Assembly (NCBI GenBank): GCA_017435025.1
Contig: JAFSFU010000132.1
Location: 1 to 10,859 of the forward strand
Direction: 5' to 3'
Origin: Lachnospiraceae bacterium
GTDB lineage: Bacteria > Bacillota_A > Clostridia > Lachnospirales > Lachnospiraceae
DNA length: 10,859 nucleotides
Part shown: positions 7,022 through 10,859 of the stretch, one piece after another
Numbering within the stretch: the first letter of the stretch is position 1
How the letters are laid out: every line of letters starts with the position of its first letter
Notes under the pieces: generated by a model
Seen by the model: the letters and a program-made list of their open reading frames with translations, nothing else
Databases searched by the model: none
What the model was told of the DNA's origin: nothing
Made by a program: the position numbers and the translations under genes

Positions 7022-7756
7022 ATGGCAATGATTGAAGTTAAAAATATTACAAAAACATTCGGTGACCTTACTGTATTAAATGATTTTAGTGTTGATTTCG
7101 AACAGAGCGGTGTTACCGTTCTCCTTGGACCGTCCGGTACAGGTAAGAGTACTCTTCTCCGTTGCATCAACGGTCTTGAAACCGTAGATAAAGGTGATAT
7201 CCTTGTTGACGGTTTATCCGTAAACAATAAGAAGAACTTAAAACAGATCCGTACCACATGTGGTATGGTATTCCAGCAGACTGTTATCTTCCCGCACCTG
7301 AACGTTATTGACAACCTGACACTTTCTCCGATGAAGATTCTTGGTATGAAGAAGGCAGAGGCAGAGGATCTGGCTCTCCACTATTTGGAAAAAGTAGGTC
7401 TTGCAGACAGAGGACATTCTCGTCATAACGAGCTTTCCGGTGGTCAGCAGCAGCGTATCGCGATCGCACGTGCTCTGATGATGAACCCGAAGGCCCTTCT
7501 TCTGGACGAGGTTACTTCTGCTCTTGACCCGGAGATGACACGCGAAGTTCTGAATATCCTTGAGAGCCTTGCAGCAGAAGGCGTTTGCATGCTCAGCGTA
7601 ACTCATGAGATGGCGTTCGCAAAAGGCGTAGCAAGCCGTATCATCTTCATGGAAAAAGGTAAGGTTGTATGCGATGTACCGAAGAATGAGTTCTTTGGTT
7701 CCGTTCGTAACGAGAATGAGCGTATCAACCAGTTCTTAAGCTTTATTGGAGAATAA
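7022..7756 (+). CDS. Polar amino-acid ABC transporter ATP-binding protein (GlnQ/HisP type)
   Basis: This 244-residue cytoplasmic ATPase powers the importer. All nucleotide-binding motifs are intact: Walker A GPSGTGKST (36-44), Q-loop GMVFQQ (81-86), signature LSGGQQQR (138-145), Walker B LLLDEVTSALD (159-169) and the switch His in SVTHE (H195). DEVTSALDPE replaces the more common DEPTSALDPE. The frame is open back to a TTG at 6992 inside the permease gene. ATG 7022 is chosen because AGGTG (7011-7015) lies 6 nt upstream and the protein then begins at the normal family position. The stop at 7754-7756 is one base away from the next ATG, so the two genes are probably translationally coupled. Confidence 0.94.
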   Translation: MAMIEVKNITKTFGDLTVLNDFSVDFEQSGVTVLLGPSGTGKSTLLRCINGLETVDKGDILVDGLSVNNKKNLKQIRTTCGMVFQQTVIFPHLNVIDNLTLSPMKILGMKKAEAEDLALHYLEKVGLADRGHSRHNELSGGQQQRIAIARALMMNPKALLLDEVTSALDPEMTREVLNILESLAAEGVCMLSVTHEMAFAKGVASRIIFMEKGKVVCDVPKNEFFGSVRNENERINQFLSFIGE

Positions 7757-7757
7757 T

Positions 7758-9149
7758 ATGACAAAGACGATGGAGATTCTTTATGATAAAGTCTCCATGC
7801 CTGTGGGACATACGGATTACGTACCGGTAAACCGGACACGGGAGACCATGGAGGAACATCAGCAGAAAGTGCTGGACAAAATGAAAGAGAAGGCACTGGA
7901 TGTACTGATGGTTTATGGCGACCGCGAACATGGTGCCAATTACGCATATCTGACCGGATTCGAGACCAGATTTGAGGAGAGCATCCTGGTGCTTCATCAG
8001 GATGGCACCTGCTATCTGATGCTTGGCAATGAGAATCTGAAAATGTGCAATTACAGCTTCATCAAGGCGACAACCGTTCACGTGCCGCATTTTTCTCTTC
8101 CTAACCAGCCGATGGAGACAGAAAAGACTCTCGATGAGCTCTTTGTCGAAGCCGGTGTTAAAAACGGTATGAAGATCGGTATCGCAGGATGGAAACTGTT
8201 TACCAGCAGATTGGAAGACAATGATACCTTCTTTGATGTACCTGCGTTTATGGTGGATGCAGTTCGCAGAGTCAATTCCAAAGGAACCCTCGTCAATGCG
8301 GCAGATATCTTCCTACATGCAGAGTACGGTGTGAGACATGTGATGAATGCCAATGAGATTGCCCATTATGAGTATGGAGCAGGACTGGCATCATCTAAGG
8401 TGCTCGGAGCGCTGAATGCAGTGGCACCGGGTAAGACCGAGCTTGAACTGGCAGACATGCTTTCTGCATGCGGTCAGCCGTTGTCTGTGACGACGATCTG
8501 TGCGGTGGGCGACCGGTTTACAGACGCAGTTGTATTCCCGAGAAATAAAAAAGCAGTTTTAGGCGACAAACTTTCTCTGACATTGGGACTTCGCGGCGGT
8601 CTTACTTCCAGAGCTGCCTATGTGGTGGAAAGACAGGAAGAATTACCGACGGAAGTACAGGACTATGTGGAGAAGATTGCGATTCCGTACTATCGTGCGG
8701 CAGTAACATGGTACGAGACGGTCGGAATCGGTGTTTCCTGTGATGAATTATATAAAACGATCGATGCAGTTCTTCCGAAAGTGCAGTACGGCTGGACACT
8801 GAATCCTGGTCATTATACCGGTCAGGATGAATGGACTGCCTCCCCTGTATATCCAGGTTCGAAGGTAACACTTCAGAGCGGTATGATGTTCCAGATGGAT
8901 ATCATTCCGTCTGTGCCGGGATATGGCGGAGCCAGTGCAGAGGACGGCATTGCCATTGCCGATGAGGCATTGAGAGAAGAACTGAAGAACAAATATCCGG
9001 ATACATGGAATCGAATCGTGGAGCGCAGACGTTTCATGAAAGAAGAATTGGGTATTAACCTGAAGGCTGAAATTCTTCCAATGAGTGATATCTGCGGTTA
9101 TATGAGACCGTACGTCCTGAATCATGGATATGCGTTGAAAAAAGGTTAA
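7758..9149 (+). CDS. M24/creatinase-fold hydrolase, paralogue 2 (metal site degenerate)
   Basis: This 463-residue protein is a clear paralogue of the first operon gene. It shares YGDREH (53-58), RFEE (71-74), HFSLxxQP (111-118), VTWYET (316-321), TLNPGH (347-352), DII (381-383) and ILPMS (439-443). The N-terminal creatinase domain spans about 25-185 and the pita-bread domain about 200-430. As in its partner, the segment expected to hold the two metal-binding Asp reads LTLGLRGGLTSR (274-285) without Asp. H352 is kept, D381 sits where the first metal Glu is expected, and E395 is the last. ATG 7758 is preferred over the in-frame TTG at 7746: TGGAG (7747-7751) lies 6 nt before the ATG, while the TTG would overlap the ATPase coding end. 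It ends the operon just before a strong terminator. It is probably a hydrolase of the creatinase/prolidase type; the substrate is unknown. Heterodimer formation with paralogue 1 is possible, because the creatinase active site is built from two subunits. Confidence 0.82.
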   Translation: MTKTMEILYDKVSMPVGHTDYVPVNRTRETMEEHQQKVLDKMKEKALDVLMVYGDREHGANYAYLTGFETRFEESILVLHQDGTCYLMLGNENLKMCNYSFIKATTVHVPHFSLPNQPMETEKTLDELFVEAGVKNGMKIGIAGWKLFTSRLEDNDTFFDVPAFMVDAVRRVNSKGTLVNAADIFLHAEYGVRHVMNANEIAHYEYGAGLASSKVLGALNAVAPGKTELELADMLSACGQPLSVTTICAVGDRFTDAVVFPRNKKAVLGDKLSLTLGLRGGLTSRAAYVVERQEELPTEVQDYVEKIAIPYYRAAVTWYETVGIGVSCDELYKTIDAVLPKVQYGWTLNPGHYTGQDEWTASPVYPGSKVTLQSGMMFQMDIIPSVPGYGGASAEDGIAIADEALREELKNKYPDTWNRIVERRRFMKEELGINLKAEILPMSDICGYMRPYVLNHGYALKKG

Positions 9150-9163
9150 AAATGCGGTAAAAT
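9135..9163 (+). promoter_or_regulatory. Promoter candidate upstream of the operon terminator
   Basis: TTGAAA (9135-9140) and TAAAAT (9158-9163) with a 17-nt spacer straddle the stop codon of the preceding gene. Transcription would begin near 9170, so the hairpin at 9183-9222 would lie in the galM leader. No other promoter candidate was seen in the 21 nt between that hairpin and the galM start. Confidence 0.35.
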
Positions 9164-9182
9164 AAAGCCGTTAAAGAAGACC

Positions 9183-9222
9183 AAAGGGGCGTTGCAAAGA
9201 ATCCTTTTGCAGCGCCCTTTTT
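9183..9222 (+). terminator. Strong intrinsic terminator at the operon end
   Basis: A 16-bp stem with two wobble pairs is formed by 9183-9198 (AAAGGGGCGTTGCAAA) and 9206-9221, with a short loop and a T5 run (9218-9222). It lies 33 nt after the stop of the last operon gene and should end the seven-gene transcript. It is close (21 nt) to the galM start, so readthrough or a local promoter decides galM expression. Confidence 0.85.
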
Positions 9223-9242
9223 AAAAGAATGGAGCAAAAAGT

Positions 9243-10283
9243 ATGACGATCAGAGAGTTTGGAAAGAACAAAAAAGGCGAAGCAGCAAAACTTTATTCTT
9301 TCGTGAATAAGAATGGAATGGAAATGCATGTGTCTGATTTTGGATGTACCCTGTATTCCCTGTTGGTTCCGGACAAGGATGGCAACAAGCGTGATGTGGT
9401 TCTTGGATATGATGATCCGCTTGGTTATCAGGGACCATCCGGTACATTTTTCGGTGCAACTGTTGGCAGAAATGCCAATCGCATTGCAAAATCCCGGTAT
9501 ATGCTGAATGAAAAACTTTATACCATGGATGTGAACGATGGAGAGAACAATCTGCACAGCGGATTCGATTTCTGGAATCACCGTATTTGGGATGTAAAAG
9601 AAACAACAGAAAACAGTATCACATTTGCACTCCACAGTCCGGACGGCGATCAGGGTTTCCCGGGTGCCATGGATATGACCGTGACATATACCCTGACAGA
9701 TGACAATGCGGTTCTTTGGGATCTCTGGGCGGTGGCCGATGCAGATACCGTCATCAATCCGTGCAATCACAGTTATTTTAACCTGGACGGCCACACCTCC
9801 GGAACGATTCTAGCGCAGAAAGTATGGATGGATTCTGATAGCTTTACTCCAACCGATGACAAACTGATCCCGACTGGCGAGATTGCTTCGGTAGAGGGAA
9901 CACCGATGGATTTCCGTGTAATGAAAGCGATCGGTCAGGATATTCATGCAGATTATGAGCCGTTGATTCTGGCTAATGGATATGATCACAACTGGGTACT
10001 TAAAAATAATGGTCAGTTTATGAAGGTGGCAGAGATGACATCGGAAAACAGCGGCATTACCATGGAAGTTTCCACAGACAGACCGGGCCTTCAGCTTTAT
10101 ACAGCCAATTTCCTGAACAACGAAGCAGGAAAACAGGGAGCGGTATATGTGAAGAATGCCGGAATTACGTTTGAGACCCAGGAATATCCGGATGCGATCA
10201 ACCAGAAGAACTTCCCGTCTCCGATCTTGAAAAAGGGTGAGGAGTTTAAGAGCCGGACAGAATACAAGTTTTTGAGTAAATAA
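9243..10283 (+). CDS. galM: Aldose 1-epimerase (galactose mutarotase)
   Basis: This 346-residue cytoplasmic enzyme interconverts the alpha and beta anomers of aldoses such as galactose and glucose. Length is normal for the family. Signature residues known from GalM structures are all visible: H105 in NLHSG, H176 in NPCNHSYFNL, D248 in GYDHNWVL and catalytic base E311 in FETQEYPDA. The substrate-binding GRNANRI (75-81) is also intact. GGAG (9231-9234) is 8 nt upstream of the ATG. It sits directly after the terminator of the transporter operon, in the same orientation. Together with the GH2 enzyme and the ROK regulator it gives the locus a carbohydrate flavour. The genuine physiological sugar is not determined. 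Confidence 0.93.
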   Translation: MTIREFGKNKKGEAAKLYSFVNKNGMEMHVSDFGCTLYSLLVPDKDGNKRDVVLGYDDPLGYQGPSGTFFGATVGRNANRIAKSRYMLNEKLYTMDVNDGENNLHSGFDFWNHRIWDVKETTENSITFALHSPDGDQGFPGAMDMTVTYTLTDDNAVLWDLWAVADADTVINPCNHSYFNLDGHTSGTILAQKVWMDSDSFTPTDDKLIPTGEIASVEGTPMDFRVMKAIGQDIHADYEPLILANGYDHNWVLKNNGQFMKVAEMTSENSGITMEVSTDRPGLQLYTANFLNNEAGKQGAVYVKNAGITFETQEYPDAINQKNFPSPILKKGEEFKSRTEYKFLSK

Positions 10284-10285
10284 AA

Positions 10286-10324
10286 AGTCGTCTACAGATA
10301 ATCCCATATTCTGTAAATACGGCT
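10286..10324. other. Weak hairpin just after galM
   Basis: TACAGA (10293-10298) pairs with TCTGTA (10310-10315), and AGTCGT (10286-10291) can pair with ACGGCT (10319-10324) through one wobble in the + transcript. No T run follows on +. On the minus strand a T run follows (A5 at 10282-10286 on +), but that stem has a mismatch. It may be a modest terminator or mRNA 3'-end structure for galM. Confidence 0.3.
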
Positions 10325-10356
10325 AACTACCTTCGCTTCCTTCAGCTTTTGTGTGA

Positions 10357-10535
10357 TATAAATAAATGCCGTCTTTTCAAACGATTTGCAAGGATTTCGA
10401 GATTTTCTTCCATCTAATTTCAACTGCGGAGCTATGTTTGAGCCCCGAAGGGGCGAGTTGCGAGAGCAGTTGATTATAGGTGATGGAAGAAAATCCGAAA
10501 ACGAAGCATGTTTGAAAAGACGGCATTTATTTATA
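10357..10535. repeat. 179-bp palindromic element, MITE-like or structured RNA repeat
   Basis: The outer arms (10357-10382 and 10510-10535) are a perfect 26-bp inverted repeat beginning TATAAATAAATGCCG. Further in, GATTTTCTTCCATC (10401-10414) pairs with 10482-10495, and CAACTGC (10421-10427) pairs with 10466-10472. At the apex GCCCC-GAA-GGGGC (10442-10454) makes a small tight hairpin. The whole thing can fold as one long arm on either strand. It lies between the convergent galM and a minus-strand gene. A small frame through it (10386-10580) has no clear ribosome site and looks like chance. A non-autonomous mobile element with TA at its ends is possible; a hairpin RNA is another option. Confidence 0.65.
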
Positions 10536-10542
10536 GTTAAAC

Positions 10543-10578
10543 AAAAAGTTGAGGAAATGATAATTCACTTCCTCAACT
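10543..10578 (-). terminator. Intrinsic terminator of the minus-strand gene at the right edge
   Basis: AGTTGAGGAA (10547-10556) pairs perfectly with TTCCTCAACT (10569-10578); after one mismatch, TGA (10558-10560) pairs with TCA (10565-10567) around a 4-nt loop. Read on the minus strand, the stem is followed by T5 (10543-10547 on +). It lies 12 nt beyond the stop codon of the minus-strand gene. Confidence 0.8.
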
Positions 10579-10589
10579 AAATCTCAATC

Positions 10590-10859
10590 TTATCTACACT
10601 CTGTTACATCTCTGTAGAATGTGTTCATCTCTTCCTCTGTCGGGAATGTAGCAACGTACATCTGGTTGCCCATAGCACCGGAGAGAACTTCCGGAATACG
10701 GTCTACCATCTTCATGTTGTGACCGTATTTCTCCATAATGTCTGCATGGTTCATAACGAAGTTCTTGCCATCGCGGAGACCTGCGAATGCACAGAACTGA
10801 TGCTCGCCAACTTCTACTGTGGAGTGGTCGAAAGCGATCATATCAGCCCAGATCTTGTA
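10590..10859 (-). CDS. Unrecognised protein, C-terminal 89 residues (5' end outside window)
   Basis: The frame runs open to the right edge (reading YKIWAD before the Met at 10841), so that Met is probably internal and the gene starts outside the window. I do not recognise the family. The visible part contains FDHSTVEVGEHQFCAF, a segment with several His (MNHADIMEKYGHNMK) and the C-terminus FPTEEEMNTFYRDVTECR. Composition is that of a soluble cytoplasmic protein, with no membrane segment. The stop is followed by a good terminator, and codon use resembles that of its neighbours, so it is a real gene end. It converges on galM with the palindromic element between them. Confidence 0.7.
   Translation of the reverse strand, partial: YKIWADMIAFDHSTVEVGEHQFCAFAGLRDGKNFVMNHADIMEKYGHNMKMVDRIPEVLSGAMGNQMYVATFPTEEEMNTFYRDVTECR

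Noticed and set aside
2196..9149. Fructose-asparagine (fra) utilisation operon
   Set aside because: An asparaginase and a transporter are present, but no deglycase or sugar kinase gene of that pathway is visible in the window.
9171..9794. A 207-residue minus-strand frame opposite galM
   Set aside because: It is antisense to an intact galM and runs through the operon terminator, with no recognisable domain.
10357..10535. CRISPR array
   Set aside because: There is one inverted repeat with unequal internal sequence and no series of direct repeats with spacers.
10386..10580. A 64-residue + strand frame inside the palindromic element
   Set aside because: There is no convincing ribosome site, it runs through both the palindrome and the neighbouring terminator, and its content is explained by those structures.

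Overview
The window looks like a chromosomal accessory region of an anaerobic gut Firmicute, most likely in Lachnospiraceae or a relative. The evidence is moderate GC content, strong AGGAGG-type ribosome binding sites, near-consensus sigma-A promoters, T-tailed intrinsic terminators, an LTGC-type lipoprotein signal, and the protein families present. This placement is inference; no rRNA or marker gene is present.

Layout. (1) Positions 1-681 hold the 3' end of a family 2 glycoside hydrolase on the + strand. It converges on a ROK-family transcriptional regulator (787-1974, minus strand), with a hairpin terminator between them that can serve both strands. (2) A 221-bp divergent intergenic region (1975-2195) carries two opposed near-consensus promoters and three short inverted repeats that are operator candidates. 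(3) A seven-gene + strand operon (2196-9149) follows: an M24/creatinase-fold protein, an asparaginase II of the Rhizobium etli ReAV type, a polar amino-acid ABC transporter (lipoprotein binding protein, two permeases, ATPase), and a second M24/creatinase-fold protein. It ends at a strong terminator (9183-9222). (4) An aldose 1-epimerase gene (galM, 9243-10283) comes next. (5) A 179-bp near-perfect palindrome (10357-10535) lies in the following intergenic region. It looks like a MITE-like or structured repeat. (6) The 3' end of an unrecognised minus-strand gene, with its own terminator, closes the window.

How the genes may work together. The ABC transporter belongs to the family that imports polar amino acids, and its binding protein keeps the Arg that normally holds an alpha-carboxylate. 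Asparaginase II would remove an amide from an imported asparagine-like compound. The two M24-fold proteins are paralogues of nearly equal length that bracket the operon. Both appear to lack the Asp pair that M24 metallopeptidases use to bind metal, and both carry the same LRGxLTSR motif in its place. They are therefore more likely creatinase-like (metal-free) hydrolases, or a new activity, than true aminopeptidases. A sugar-type (ROK) regulator and flanking carbohydrate enzymes suggest that the ligand may be a sugar-linked or otherwise modified amino acid. That link is a hypothesis, not something the sequence proves.
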